A stretch of DNA of 64,000 bases from Tridacna crocea (GCA_943736015.1 OX031062.1:31283462-31347461), one strand, 5' to 3'; positions 50,173-60,657 are shown, counted from the first letter of the stretch. The notes: a model not told the origin generated them from the sequence alone. Program-made: numbers and translations.

Positions 50173-50401
50173 TTAACCCTTTACCACACAATCCCGATTT
50201 TTAACACCCCTGTGACAGAAGCATTTTGAAAACATTGTGGGAAAAGGAGAAAATGCTGGTACCCAGCATTTTCTCCTTTTCCTACAATGTTTTCTTCCCT
50301 TCCCTAAGTAAATTTCAGTTCTTTAGTCACATTTATTTTGTCGTCTGCAAATGCTTCCAATTCGGACCAGTTTAAAATTTTGTCGTTTGGTAAAGAGTTA
50401 A
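50173..50401 (+). mobile_element. Family A MITE, full length
   Basis: TTAACCCTTTACCACACAAT to TTTGGTAAAGAGTTAA. Centre GCTGGTACCCAGC, one mismatch from perfect. Confidence 0.96.
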
Positions 50402-50904
50402 GAAAGAATATCCAAAATAAAAAATCCAGGTATATCATGTTAATTTGTCCCAATGGTTTTGACAAGTCTGTGATTTATGAATATATACAGATATTGGTTG
50501 TTGTGTCATGCTTTAACTTTGTACTTTAGAAAACAAAATGGAAGCAGGTGTAACAGGTGTAACAGAGATTCAGAGAACAGCATGACAAAGGACAAATTAT
50601 TTGTGACATGCAATACCATTTGGCACTGATTTTTTCACCAGTAAAGAAAACAAACATCTTAGCAAATTTTTTGTGTTGTCCAATATTAACTTTCATGCTA
50701 CATGGCAAAACCAGAGAAATTCCAGGTTTTTTGTTTGGCAATGATGCAATAATCATTTCTAAAGCAGTAAAATTACCTTTGGCAACAACATTGCAGTCAT
50801 GTGACAAAACTTTTTAATAAACTAATACACCTGCAAGATGAATGCGCTTCTCTTTTTTTCAGAATACATTTCTTATGTTTCCTGGTTATTTCTTTTATGT
50901 TTAC
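50402..50904. other. No supported feature
   Basis: Short direct repeat GGTGTAACA at 50548 and 50557. Two overlapping frames at 50526-50817 have no recognised domain. Confidence 0.3.
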
Positions 50905-51068
50905 ACTCTGTATCACACAAACCAAGTTTTTCCAACACAGTGGGAGAAAACTATGGAATACATCAGAGGAAAAGGAGGAAATGCTGGTAACCATCATTTA
51001 TTTCCTTTTCATTCAATGTTTTTTGCCCTTTCATTCACCACTTTCATCATTTGAGCCACACTGATTTA
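50905..51068 (+). mobile_element. Family A MITE, ends lost
   Basis: CACACAAACCAAGTTTTTCC, stem GAGGAAAAGGAGGAAATGCT, centre GGTAACCATCATT, right stem TTTCCTTTTCATTCAATG. Confidence 0.6.
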
Positions 51069-51079
51069 ATACTTACTCT

Positions 51080-51307
51080 TTTACTCATTACCAAACGACA
51101 AAATTTAAGGTTTGTCCAAATAGAAAGCATTTGCAGACGACAAAATAAAAGTGACTGAAAATTCGAAATTTGTTTTGTGAAGGGTAGAAAACATTGTGGG
51201 AAAAGGAGAAAATGCTGGTTACCAGCATTTTCTCCTTTTCCCACAATGTTCTCTAAAGGCTTCTTCTCAGGGGCATCAGAAGTAGGGATTGTGTGGTAAT
51301 AGGCTAA
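51080..51307 (-). mobile_element. Family A MITE, full length
   Basis: TTTACTCATTACCAAACGAC to TGTGGTAATAGGCTAA; core perfect, GGGGCATCAGAAGTAGG short arm. Confidence 0.93.
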
Positions 51308-51363
51308 ACTTTTCAGATTCTATTTTATATCTTCTGACAGACAAAAACAATTGCTCAAGCCAT

Positions 51364-51438
51364 CATCAAGTTTGTCGTCTGCAAAAAATTGATGCTTTCA
51401 TTTCAGACATGTCTAAAATGTTGTCTGGTAAAGAGTAA
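51364..51438 (+). mobile_element. Family A long-arm end fragment
   Basis: AGTTTGTCGTCTGCAAAAAA to GTCTGGTAAAGAGTAAA. Confidence 0.65.
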
Positions 51439-51525
51439 AAAACCTGCCTTCAGCAATGGCATAAAAAACTTGCAGTTTTACAGAAATTAATGATAGTTAG
51501 ATTATCATCTGATAGTAACAATAAT

Positions 51526-51752
51526 TTAACCCTTTACTCCATAGATACTCATTTCTATGCATTGCTTGTAGGTGCGTTTGGAAAACATAGTGGCAAAAGG
51601 AGAAATTGCTCATGATGAGCAATTTCACCTTATGTCACAATGTTTTCTATGCTATCAAAAGGTATCATATACACATAAGAAACGGCGTCATCCTTGCTGT
51701 GATTTAGGGTCAAATAGATACCATAGAAATGCCTTATGGGGTAAAGGGTTAA
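51526..51752 (+). mobile_element. Family B MITE, full length
   Basis: TTAACCCTTTACTCCATAGA to ATGGGGTAAAGGGTTAA. Left stem reads GGCAAAAGGAGAAATTGCTC, an A-like GGAG in an otherwise B core. Confidence 0.95.
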
Positions 51753-51972
51753 TCTATTACTTAGACATCCAGATTTTCAACCATACTGAGAAAATATGCT
51801 TTTGAAAACATTGAGGGAAAAAAGAGAAAATGGTAGTTATCAGCATTTTCTCTTTCTTCTACAATGATTTCTACCCTTTCAAAAATTATTCCTGTCACTT
51901 GACCCACTTTTTTTTTATCATTTGAAGAAGCTCTCTATTCAGACAAGTCCAAATCTTGTGGTCTGGCATTAA
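51749..51972 (+). mobile_element. Family A MITE, decayed arms
   Basis: Shares TTAA with the B copy to its left. TTAATCTATTACTTAGACAT to GTGGTCTGGCATTAA. Confidence 0.8.
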
Positions 51973-52031
51973 GTAACTACATGGTAAGTAAAGCATAAAC
52001 TAACTGTATCTAACTAGTCGGGAAAGAAAGA

Positions 52032-52260
52032 TGAACCCTTTATCCCATAAAGCATTTCTACGGTATCTCTAATTGATCCTAAATAACAGCATGAATGAAG
52101 CCATTTGTTATGTGTATATGACACCTTTTGCTAGTGTAGAAAACATTGTGGCAAAAGGTGAAATTGCTTGTCACAAGCAATTTCACCTTTTGCCACAACA
52201 TTTTCCAAAGGCTCCCACAAGCAATGCCTAGAAATGAGTATCTATGGAGTAAAGGGTTAA
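52032..52260 (-). mobile_element. Family B MITE, full length
   Basis: TGAACCCTTTATCCCATAAA to GAGTAAAGGGTTAA. Centre TTGCTTGTCACAAGCAA is changed on both arms and still pairs. Confidence 0.95.
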
Positions 52261-52324
52261 GATAATGAAATGGCAAGGCTACTCTTGTCTCAGAGATTCT
52301 ACAAAAAATATCAAAACTGTACAA

Positions 52325-52377
52325 AAAAAGATCAGATAACATGTAATATACAGATTGATCTTGATCTTTTCTGCCCA
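52325..52377. repeat. Family C fragment
   Basis: AAGATCAGATAACATGTAAT then ACAGATTGATCTTGATCTTT. Confidence 0.5.
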
Positions 52378-52439
52378 CAAAATAATACTTATGGCAGGCA
52401 TTTATGAAATTAAATGTACAGATCTTCATTCCACACCCT

Positions 52440-52668
52440 TTAACTCATTACCAAACGACAGAATTTTGGACTTGTCCAAATTGAAAGGATTTGCAGACGA
52501 CACAATAAATGTGAGTGAAAATTTGAAAATTGATTTGTGAAGGGTAGAAAACATTGTGGGAAAAGGAGAAAATGCTGGTTACCAGCATTTTCTCCTTTTT
52601 CCACAATGTTTTCTAAAGACTTCTTTCTCAGGGGCATCAAAATTAGGGATTGTGTGGTAATGGGTTAA
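52440..52668 (-). mobile_element. Family A MITE, full length
   Basis: TTAACTCATTACCAAACGAC to TGTGGTAATGGGTTAA; core perfect. Confidence 0.96.
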
Positions 52669-52756
52669 AAGCCTATTACAACCAAGATACAATCTAGCAG
52701 TGTATTCACACTGCACAAAAAAAAACTCCAAAATTTGCATTAAATTGCTTTTCAGA

Positions 52757-52830
52757 CCTTTTACCACACACTCCCAATATTTCAAGCTCCTGAGAGAGAA
52801 GGTTTTTGAAAACAATACGAAACAGGAGCT
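52757..52830 (+). mobile_element. Family A short-arm fragment
   Basis: ACCTTTTACCACACACTCCC, TCCTGAGAGAGAAGGTTTTT, GAAAACAATACG. Confidence 0.6.
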
Positions 52831-52929
52831 CCACATATTCGTACCAATGTTCCATTGCAGTGCTGTAATTTTAGTGAAAATTCCAAATCGAAAAAGGGAC
52901 ATAACTGTGTCAAAAATAATTCAAGGGGT

Positions 52930-52996
52930 AAGTGCAAGACTGTTGTAAGTGAATATACAATGTATATGCACTTAAAATAGTCTTGCACTTACCCTT
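52930..52996. mobile_element. Family F foldback element
   Basis: GGGTAAGTGCAAGACTGTTG pairs with AATAGTCTTGCACTTACCC around ATACAATGTATATGC. Same architecture as 22508-22605 with G for T in the arms (CAAGAC for CAATAC). Confidence 0.8.
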
Positions 52997-53117
52997 TTGA
53001 TAGTTATGTACTTGTCTAAGTTTGAGGTAAATATCTTCAGTTATAACACAGATATCGCAAAATGTGACAAAATTTAAGCACAACATCAACAGGGCTATGC
53101 CAATACCTTGTCATTTT

Positions 53118-53610
53118 CTTCGAAAACAGTCCCCGTGGGGTCCCGGGGGTTTTTACTGTATAGAATAGGACCTCGGCCTTTCTCTATGGCATGTCCTAGA
53201 AGGCGACTATAATTAGAGACAAACGGCTGCTTTCTTCGTAATTCGTAGGATTGCAGCAGGCTGGGTAGTTCTTATTCTGTTATTTTTTCCTCGATATAAA
53301 TAGGGTTTGGAATGGGAATCAATTGGCCTGTGGGACCCTGTGTGGTTTAATCGGGGGTATAAGAATAAACCACTGCAGTCCCGCAATCGTCACATCTGCC
53401 ATTTCATCTGGCGGAACAAAGTAACAGCATGCATGTCGTAAAAGGCGACAAAAGGGGCATCATTTTGTGTTTCATCCATTCCTCATTTATCATTTTTGTC
53501 TTATGTTGTTCGACATGTATGTTATTTTCACGTCACATTATTGTTTACTAAGTGAGACCAATAAGACCTAAGTTGTCGACAGGCCTTAAAACACTATTCA
53601 TTCATTCTTC
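53118..53610 (+). mobile_element. Unclassified element, retrotransposon UTR-like
   Basis: TTCTTCGAAAACAG occurs at both borders (53118 and 53604). Inside are GCATGTCCTAGAAGGCGACT and GCATGTCGTAAAAGGCGACA, two versions of one motif that can form a TGTCG/CGACA stem. GC-richer than its flanks. The motif resembles, from memory, untranslated regions of non-LTR retrotransposons; there is no coding region. Confidence 0.4.
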
Positions 53611-53639
53611 GAAAACAGGCAAGCTTCAAAAGGAGATTC

Positions 53640-53729
53640 AAAATGCAAACAGGAGAAAATGCTGATACGAAGTATTTTTTCCTTCAATGCTGCTATGTTT
53701 TTCTACCCTTTCAATGACAAATCTATATA
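53640..53729 (+). mobile_element. Family A core and arm fragment
   Basis: ACAGGAGAAAATGCTGATAC, TTTTTTCCTTCAATGC, TTTTTCTACCCTTTCAATGA; ends at the next TTAA. Confidence 0.5.
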
Positions 53730-53952
53730 TTAACCATTTACCACACAATCCCTATTGATAACCCTGAGAAAGAAGCCTCTAGAAAACGTGGGAAAAGGAG
53801 AAAATGCTGGTAACCAGCACTTTCTCCTTTCCCCACAATGTTTTCTACTCTTCACAAAACAATTTTCAAACTTTCAGTCACTTTTATTTTGTCGTCCTCA
53901 AATTCTTTCAATTTGGACAAGCCTAAAATATTGTTGTGTGGTAATGAGTTAA
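53730..53952 (+). mobile_element. Family A MITE, full length
   Basis: TTAACCATTTACCACACAAT to GTGTGGTAATGAGTTAA. Six bases are missing from the left stem (AAAACGTGGGAAAAGG). Confidence 0.93.
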
Positions 53953-53989
53953 TTCAAGCTATATTTTGTCATCTGCGACTATCTGATTT

Positions 53990-54060
53990 TCAAATAGATG
54001 GAGAGCCTTTTCTCCTTTTTTTCCGCAATGTTTTCTCGTTTTCTCCCTAACAGTCATTCA
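53990..54060 (+). mobile_element. Family A core fragment
   Basis: CCTTTTCTCCTTTTTTTCCG, CAATGTTTTCTCG. Confidence 0.4.
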
Positions 54061-54244
54061 AACTCCAAAATATTTAAGTGAAGCGTTATCAGAATTGCAG
54101 ACAGAGGGAACCATCAATTTATAACACATGTTTTTTTTGTAAAATGAATGAAAAAGACATCAAAAAGTGTTATTTTCTAAGTGTACTTTATTGATAACAA
54201 ACAAAGTGCTTCAGCTTTATTTATGAATCATGGCTGACAAGCCC

Positions 54245-54474
54245 CTAAACCCTTTGACACAGAGTTTTATTTACCCTAAAAACAGCCTTTTGAAAACAAT
54301 GTGGGAAAAGGAGAAAATGCTGGTAACCAGCATTTTCTCCTTTTCTCACAATGTTTTCTACTCTTCTAATAAAAATCAGATTTCACTTTTTGTGGCATGT
54401 TGATTTGTTGTATGCAAATGCTTTCAATTTGGGTACTGATAAGTCCTAAATTTTGCCATTCAGTACAGAGTTAA
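54245..54474 (+). mobile_element. Family A MITE, full length
   Basis: CTAAACCCTTTGACACAGAG to CAGTACAGAGTTAA; core perfect except for a TCTC site in the right stem. Confidence 0.92.
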
Positions 54475-54690
54475 CAATTCATCAGCCAACAACAGTTTTG
54501 AATTGCTTTTTCTGATAGCAACTTCTGATGCATGTAAAAAATATGTAATCTGGCTTAAATGGTGGAATTTGTTCATAAAAGAGTAGAAACCAAAGCTGCA
54601 GGAGGGGAAGTTTTGGTTGTATGGATTTTTTCTTCCTTCTTCCAAAATGTTTTTAAAAGCTCCTCCAGGTACAGGGATAAAGAAATCATC
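54471..54690 (-). mobile_element. Family A relic
   Basis: Shares TTAA with the previous copy. TTAACAATTCATCAGCCAAC, GAGTAGAAACCAAAGCTGC, and TTTTTAAAAGCTCCTCCAGG keep the order of a minus-oriented copy. Confidence 0.4.
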
Positions 54691-54778
54691 CACCCAATCT
54701 TTGGGACATTAGCTGTGAAAAGCTGTGAAAAGTATGATAATTCAAGGAGATAGAAATCCAGAGTTAAATTTTCTTGTT

Positions 54779-55004
54779 TTAACCCTTTACCACACACTGA
54801 CAAATTTTGACTCTAAGAAAGAAGCCTTTTGAAAACATTGTGGGAAAAGGAGAAAATGCTGGTAACCAGCATTTTCTCCTTTTCCCACAAAGTTTTCTTT
54901 TCTACCAAAGCAAAGTTTCATCATTTAAGCCACTCTGAAATTGTCATCTGCAAATGCTCTCAATTTGGGTAGGTCTAAAATTTTGCTGTGTGGTAATGGG
55001 ATTA
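54779..55004 (+). mobile_element. Family A MITE, full length
   Basis: TTAACCCTTTACCACACACT to GTGTGGTAATGGGATTA; core perfect except CACAAAG at the right. Confidence 0.93.
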
Positions 55005-55159
55005 TCCATGATGGAGATGCCTTCAATCCCCTCTTACCACTGCATTGCTAAATACAAAAGACATGTTACCAAGACTGGGATAATTACATTTGAAGCCTGC
55101 TTTTTTTTTTTCCAGAATATCTTATCATAGAGTTAACTGGAACTGTCACTGAATGTGAC

Positions 55160-55437
55160 TTAATACCCCTGCCAGCTCTTTGACCAGAAAAAAATGTCAA
55201 GTTCAAGGGGGGATAATTCCTCAACCAGGAAGAGTTGACACTTGAAAATTGGGTCTTTCAAATCTTCAATATAAGTTCAGTAAATGTGCAAAGTTTCAAT
55301 ACAATTGAAGGAAAAATTTAGGAGGAGTTCGCGACACAAAATTATTACTATTTTGTACACAGACGGACGGACACAAGGACAGACAGGCCGATTCCAGTTT
55401 GTTCCCGAAAACATTCGTTTTGCAGGGGTATAATAAG
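55160..55437 (+). repeat. GGACGGAC repeat with inverted ends
   Basis: TTAATACCCCTGC at the left and GCAGGGGTATAATAA at the right are inverted. Inside are TTAGGAGGAGTTCGCGACAC and ACAGACGGACGGACACAAGG, then CAGGCCGATTCCAG. From memory this is a common motif set in bivalve genomes. No coding frame. Confidence 0.6.
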
Positions 55438-56237
55438 CAGTACATACACTAGGAACTCTTCCGCTAAAAAACAGCAACAAAAATAGCTTTCTAACGAAGG
55501 TCAATAGTTATTTCAGATGCTTTTTAAGAAAATATAGACGTGCATCAAGTCACGCAAAGCAAGCAGTGTTATCTTGGATCTGAGCCGTCAGAAATTTGTG
55601 AAGTATTACTTGATGCAAGTAGCCATGCAAAATGCATCATCACAATCTTTTTTAACTTAAAATGTGGATGCATATGTATGCTCCAATGGACAATGCCCTG
55701 GCCATGAGAAAAGCTTGCTTCAAGTGGCCTTTGGCTGGCTTGCCTTTGTCCACTAGAGCTAAAACTTGATGATACAACAAACAGCAAAATAACTGAGTTC
55801 CTACAATTTGTCTCAATCCATTGTGAAGAAAAAAACTTCACATGCATATGAAAAAGGTGTTAATATTATAAGAACATCAATTTTCTAAAAACACTTTCAG
55901 GGTTTTATTGTGACTCACAGCCCATGTTCGCTTAAGTTATAACAATAATTCACCAGACAAGAAAATTCTTCTTCATTTTGATATGTAAGGGAGCATCAAG
56001 TTCTACTGACATATGATATTTCTAGAATAAATATTTATCTGGGGATTTGCACTTTATATTACCTCCATCTGTTCCCGATGACAAACACATTATTTCTTTT
56101 CCTACATTTCATCACTTTGATCCAGATAAAACAACCTCTTTCAAACATTTCTAGGCGTCACTTTTACTTTTTCCATCTTCTTGAACAGGCTTTTCGAGAC
56201 CTTTGGGCCAAAAGTTAGGCCTAAAAAGTTTTCTGGG
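55438..56237. other. No supported feature
   Basis: About 0.8 kb with no family A, B or C copy. A minus-strand frame at 55569-55847 has no recognised domain. Confidence 0.3.
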
Positions 56238-56439
56238 TCTGTATTCACCAACCTTTCTTAAGAATGCTCTTTGTCTTAATCTTCAAGATTTTCTGACTGT
56301 GAAAGTAACAGAACCCCTGATTGGCTAAACCATTTGGCTAATGGTTTAGCCAATCAGAAGTTCTGTTACTTTCACATTGATGACATACTGAATAATTAGA
56401 CGAAGAATGTTCTTAAGAATGGTTGGTGAATACAAAGAC
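56238..56439. mobile_element. Family E foldback element
   Basis: Outer ends GTATTCACCAACCTTTCTTA / AAGAATGGTTGGTGAATAC. Inner palindrome GTGAAAGTAACAGAAC ... GTTCTGTTACTTTCAC around TGGCTAAACCATTTGGC. Confidence 0.85.
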
Positions 56440-56514
56440 TTTTTTTTTATTTCCCTCAATTTTTTTAGCCTTTCAATGACAAACGCTACCTATTGAGGTT
56501 ACTTCAATTTCATT

Positions 56515-56707
56515 CAGAGCTCTGGATAGAGGGAGTGATTTTGATTTCAAAATTGAAAATATTGATTATTCTCCTCTAAACCCTATGTTTATGGGTACTC
56601 ATTAGAATCCTCTCATCGAGACGATTCTAATGAGTACACACAACATAGGGTTTGGAAGAGAAACAACCGATTTACAATGCCATCACTACCTCTTATATGG
56701 AGTTCTG
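56515..56707. mobile_element. Family D MITE, full length
   Basis: CAGAGCTCTGGATAGAGGGA and CTCTTATATGGAGTTCTG ends. Inner palindrome AAACCCTATGTTTATGGGTA / ACACAACATAGGGTTT. Confidence 0.9.
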
Positions 56708-56725
56708 TTATCGTCCACTGATGCT

Positions 56726-56944
56726 TTAACCGTTTACCAAATAATTCATGGTTTTTCAACCTGGAAATAAAAGCCTTCTGAAAATATTGTGGGAGAAGGC
56801 GAAAAACCTGGTAACCAGCATTTTCTCCTTTTCCCACAATGTTTTCCACCCTGCTGGAAACAGTTTTCAATTTTTGAGGTACATTTGTTTTGTCGTCTGC
56901 AAATGCTTTCAATCTAAAATTTTGTCATTTAGTATAAGGGTTAA
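56726..56944 (+). mobile_element. Family A MITE, full length
   Basis: TTAACCGTTTACCAAATAAT to TTTAGTATAAGGGTTAA. Left stem changed (GAGAAGGCGAAAAACC), right stem normal; 12 bp of long arm missing. Confidence 0.88.
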
Positions 56945-57027
56945 ATAAATAATTTTTGGACAAGTCTGTAACATGGTGAAAGGTCACTGACATACATGAC
57001 AGTGTTCTATTTTTTCGATTTTACTCT

Positions 57028-57219
57028 GTACAAAACAAAAACATTTATACTCACCCAAATTGCAAGCATTTGCAACTTCAGATGATAGGACTCTATAAAA
57101 GGGTAGAAAACATTGTTGGTAAAGGTTACCAGCATTTCTTTACATTTTCACACAATCTTTTGAAAAGTCTTCCTTATTATGGTTGTTAAAACTTGGCATT
57201 GTTTATGGTAAAGGGTTAA
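57028..57219 (-). mobile_element. Family A MITE, stems shortened
   Basis: GTACAAAACAAAAACATTTA, GTTGGTAAAGGTTACCAGCA: the left stem is nearly gone. Right end TATGGTAAAGGGTTAA. Confidence 0.75.
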
Positions 57220-57261
57220 AAGATTCATGAACACCAAAAACACTCTTAGTAATTGGTTTAT

Positions 57262-57493
57262 TTAACTGATTACCAAACAACAGTATTTTGGGCTTATCCA
57301 AATCGAAAGCATTTGCAGACAACAAAATAAAAGTGACTGAAAATTTGAAATTTGTTTCGTGAAGGGTAGAAAAAAACATTGTGGGAAAAGGAGAAAATGC
57401 TGGTTACCAGCATCTTCTCCTTTTCCCACAATGTTTCTTAAAGGCTTCTTTTTCAGGGCCATCAAAAGTAGGGATTGTGTGGTAATGGGTTAA
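57262..57493 (-). mobile_element. Family A MITE, full length
   Basis: TTAACTGATTACCAAACAAC to TGTGGTAATGGGTTAA; three extra A before the core (GTAGAAAAAAACATTG). Confidence 0.96.
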
Positions 57494-57713
57494 CCCTTTG
57501 TTACATAAACCAGTTCTAATGGCCTTGAAGGAAGACCTTCAAAACTAATGAGGGAAAAAGGAATTTTGGTAACCGACATTTACTTCCTTTCCAACAATAT
57601 AGTCTAGTCTGTTAAAGGCAAATCCTTTTATTGAAACCAAAATTTGTTGTATAATACTGAAAATGTTTTGAATTTGGACAAGTCGAAAACTGTAGCATTT
57701 GGTACAGAGCTAA
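57490..57713 (+). mobile_element. Family A MITE, decayed
   Basis: Shares TTAA with the previous copy. TTAACCCTTTGTTACATAAA to TTTGGTACAGAGCTAA; core GAATTTTGGTAACCGACATT. Confidence 0.75.
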
Positions 57714-57771
57714 TTAACTCTTTACCACACAAACCCTTCTTTTAACGACCATGGGAAAGATGCCTTTTCAG
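57714..57771 (+). mobile_element. Family A short-arm fragment
   Basis: TTAACTCTTTACCACACAAA to GGGAAAGATGCCTTTTCA, cut where the core would begin. Confidence 0.75.
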
Positions 57772-57973
57772 TGCTGGCTCTGGCCCAAGTAAAATAATGG
57801 CCAAGAACTTTTTCTTACTAAAAATAATAGACAAAAAAAGCGTGTGAAGTTGATTTAAAAAAATATGTACATGTTGCATTGAACGACCTTTACTGTTAAC
57901 TCATAATTTCAAACTTTCATTCACATAATTATGTCAATAATAATAATAAATCATCTGTATATTTAATCTCATA

Positions 57974-58075
57974 TTGTAGAAATATTGGGGGAAAAGGAAC
58001 ATTTGCTCTATCCCATTTTCTGGGAAAGTGCTCATTTTCCCACAAGATTTGCATAAAAGCACAAAGACTGATTTC
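57974..58075. mobile_element. Diverged A-like palindromic element, copy 1
   Basis: GAAATATTGGGGGAAAAGGA, then GTGCTCATTTTCCCACAAGA and TTTGCATAAAAGCACAAAGA. Centre TCCCATTTTCTGGGA is unlike families A and B. Confidence 0.5.
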
Positions 58076-58142
58076 TTGGTTTCCTTTGATGAAAGGTTAC
58101 TCTTTTTAACATATAACACAATTTTTGTTTTAACCTTACAAT

Positions 58143-58245
58143 GCAGAAAATGTTGAGGGGGAAAAAGGAAAATTTGTTAAGCACTACTTCCTAGACAGTG
58201 CTCCTTTTCCCACAATATTGCATAAAAGCATAAGGACTTTTGCGA
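58143..58245. mobile_element. Diverged A-like palindromic element, copy 2
   Basis: GAAAATGTTGAGGGGGAAAA, GCACTACTTCCTAGACAGTG, CTCCTTTTCCCACAATATTG, CATAAAAGCATAAGGACT. The right side matches copy 1. Confidence 0.5.
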
Positions 58246-59217
58246 GTACTTCTTTACCAAACATTTTTTTAATAACATAATAAAAAATTTAATGATATTC
58301 ACAAGTAAATGGAGAAAATTTTCTATTACATGATTACCTCCCTTTATTATATTTAACCTCAATTATTTTCAAATTAAGTCAGTGTGGTAGGCGAGTCAGA
58401 CTGTGTCAACAAAAAGTTATTCACTCGATAGTACATAAACAGAGCAGGAGACTTACATAAGTGTACAGTAATACCAGTAGATTTTTTTGTTTCAAGGGTA
58501 CACTTACCCACTGAGCTGTAAATCTAGGGGCAAGATGTCAAAATATGGTTTGACAATAATTGTTCCCAGCTAGAGGTAAAGTAGTCAATATTGATGATTT
58601 GCTGCACAAAACTCTGTTAAAGTAAGATACCTATGGAAATTTACTGCTTAAAGTCTTTAAAAAGCTGAAAAGACGGTCTAAAGGGACACTGATCGGTCAA
58701 TGTCATAAGGAACATTTTGTTGTGTCATGGGTTTCCGTGTATTTTGCATCGAACATTTTTTCACGCGTGTTGATTTGTGGATAGGTATTTCCACGTGATT
58801 TGCCTATAATTATCAATAAGGGTAGCAAGAAACTTCAAATCTTGTCATTTTACACAAGTTAAGCGGATAATGTTTTCTTTTCCCCCGTTTTTTCTAACGT
58901 GAAGTCTCGCGTGTAACTAAAATTTGTTACGTGAATTTCAATTCTATGATGTCAACGTAGTAACTTCTGATTGGTTCCCTTCTTTCACCGCGTCAGTTAA
59001 CGTGATCAATCAAAATTTGAGAAGAAACAAACAATAATGGCCAATTAGCGGCTTAGAGTAATATGACACTTGTATAATATACCAGACCATTGTGACCTGT
59101 TGATTGCCCAAGTCCGAGTCTTCCGAGGTGTGAAACAAACGATTAGCACATATTTCCGGTGCAAATTAACCTGTGATCCAGGCATGTAAAGGAAATTTTA
59201 CCAGACTTTTTGGGGAA
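58246..59217. other. About 1 kb without a recognised element
   Basis: The longest gap in the MITE cover. GC-richer patches (TCACCGCGTCAGTTAACGTG near 58987) and TAAAGGGACACTGATCGGTC at 58680 hint at a DNA transposon end, but no matching partner was found. Confidence 0.3.
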
Positions 59218-59300
59218 TAAATTAATCGACAATTTTTATCGGCAATTGTAAAAATTAATCGACATCTGAACTAATAAATCGACAAATGTCGATAATGTCA
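59218..59300 (+). repeat. Short ATCGACA-rich repeat
   Basis: TTAATCGACA occurs at about 59223 and 59254, with AAATCGACAAATGTCGATAA at 59276. Confidence 0.6.
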
Positions 59301-59315
59301 ATTGGCAGCGCGAGC

Positions 59316-59509
59316 ACTGCCTTTTGAAAACATTATGGGAAAAGGAGAAAATGCTGGTCACCAGCATTTTCTCCTTTTCCCACAATGTTTTCTACCCTTC
59401 CCAAACCAAATTTCCATTTTTTCAGTCATGTTTATTTTGTCGTTCCTAAATGCTTTTGATTTGGACCAGTCTATAATTCTTTTGTTTGGTAAAGATCAAC
59501 TAATTAATG
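59316..59509 (+). mobile_element. Family A MITE, short arm truncated
   Basis: Starts at GCACTGCCTTTTGAAAACAT; core perfect except GTCACC. Right end TTTGGTAAAGATCAA. Confidence 0.88.
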
Positions 59510-59656
59510 TAATGAAACCGTAGCTACCCAAGGGAATAATTAAGTCAATATAAGGTCTACTGTGCAGGATCAAAACACCCATTCTCTTATTTACTTATTA
59601 TGAGACAATGTTGGATTCTCAATTTACCCCAATTCATCTGCCTATTACCCCCACAT

Positions 59657-59745
59657 TACCTCTCTACCAAACATCAAAATTTTAGGATTATATAAATTGA
59701 AAGCATTTTCAGACAATAAAAGAAATGTGATTAAAAAAATGATGA
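59657..59745 (-). mobile_element. Family A long-arm fragment
   Basis: ACCTCTCTACCAAACATCAA, TTGAAAGCATTTTCAGACAA, AAAAGAAATGTGATT. Confidence 0.65.
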
Positions 59746-59779
59746 AAGAGGAATGAATTCTATGGCAATCCATGATTGT

Positions 59780-59880
59780 GAGGAAGAAATTGGTCGAGCT
59801 GGAGAAATGAACCAGCGACTCTGTTCTCAAGTCCATGCACTTCCGATTGGCACAGGGAAAACAGAAGCCGAGAGAGGCGC
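59780..59880 (-). mobile_element. Possible tRNA-like SINE head
   Basis: The minus strand reads GACTTGAGAACAGAGTCGCT then GGTTCATTTCTCC, laid out like an anticodon arm and T arm. The B box is imperfect. Weak. Confidence 0.25.
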
Positions 59881-60106
59881 CCCACACCACATGTTCCAAA
59901 ACCAGACTGACAGGGAAGGGGGTAACAGAAACTGTTGTATAAGACAGATTGATCTGTACAGGGAAAAAAAAAAACGCCCCTATCTTGTTAACTTTACCTT
60001 TGAAACTGTAGTAAAACCTGTTTTTTATGACCATACAGGTGCCTGATCTGACTAGAGTTATGCTAGATTTATGCTCAAGTATATAATGTTATGACACCTC
60101 AAGTTC

Positions 60107-60326
60107 TTCAACCCTTTACCACACAATCCTGAATTTCAACGACCCTAAGAAAGCAAGATATGGAAGATATCCAGGGAAAAGGACAAAAATGTTGGTGACC
60201 AGCATTTTCTCCTTTTCCCACAATGTTTTCTATCCTACCACAGACAAATTTCGCAGATAGGTCCACCTTTATCATCTGAAAATGCATTAATTACTGGCAA
60301 GTCCAAAACTTTGTACAGAATAAAAA
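60107..60326 (+). mobile_element. Family A MITE, right end eroded
   Basis: TTCAACCCTTTACCACACAA, left stem TATCCAGGGAAAAGGACAAA, right stem normal, end TTTGTACAGAATAAA. Confidence 0.8.
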
Positions 60327-60442
60327 TTGCTGCCTCCTCTAAGTCGTATTGATGTTTTTTGTCTCATCAATAACTGTGGAAAAATAACTTTTTTTTACCT
60401 ATGATAATTATTGTTACAGGTATATTTACAGATTATATACAA

Positions 60443-60626
60443 CAGAGCTCCAGATAGAGTGAAGGATTTTGCTTATAAAATCAAAAGTTTTAATCTTTTA
60501 CCACTCTTTGTTGTGGGTAATCATTAGAATCGTCTCATCCAGACAATTCTAATGACTACCCACAACATAGGGCTTTGAAGAAAAATAATGAATTTAGAGT
60601 ACCATCACTCCTTATCTGAAGCTCTG
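60443..60626. mobile_element. Family D MITE, full length
   Basis: CAGAGCTCCAGATAGAGTGA and TCCTTATCTGAAGCTCTG. Inner palindrome partly decayed at the left (CACTCTTTGTTGTGGG). Confidence 0.88.
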
Positions 60627-60657
60627 ATATGAGATAAAAGAACAAAAACATTACATA

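Noticed and set aside
55569-55847. 92-codon minus-strand frame
   Set aside because: No domain and low complexity (serine-rich middle); no splice context seen.
59753-60046. 97-codon plus-strand frame
   Set aside because: It overlaps a tRNA-like segment read on the other strand, and a 129-codon frame lies opposite; there is no recognised domain.
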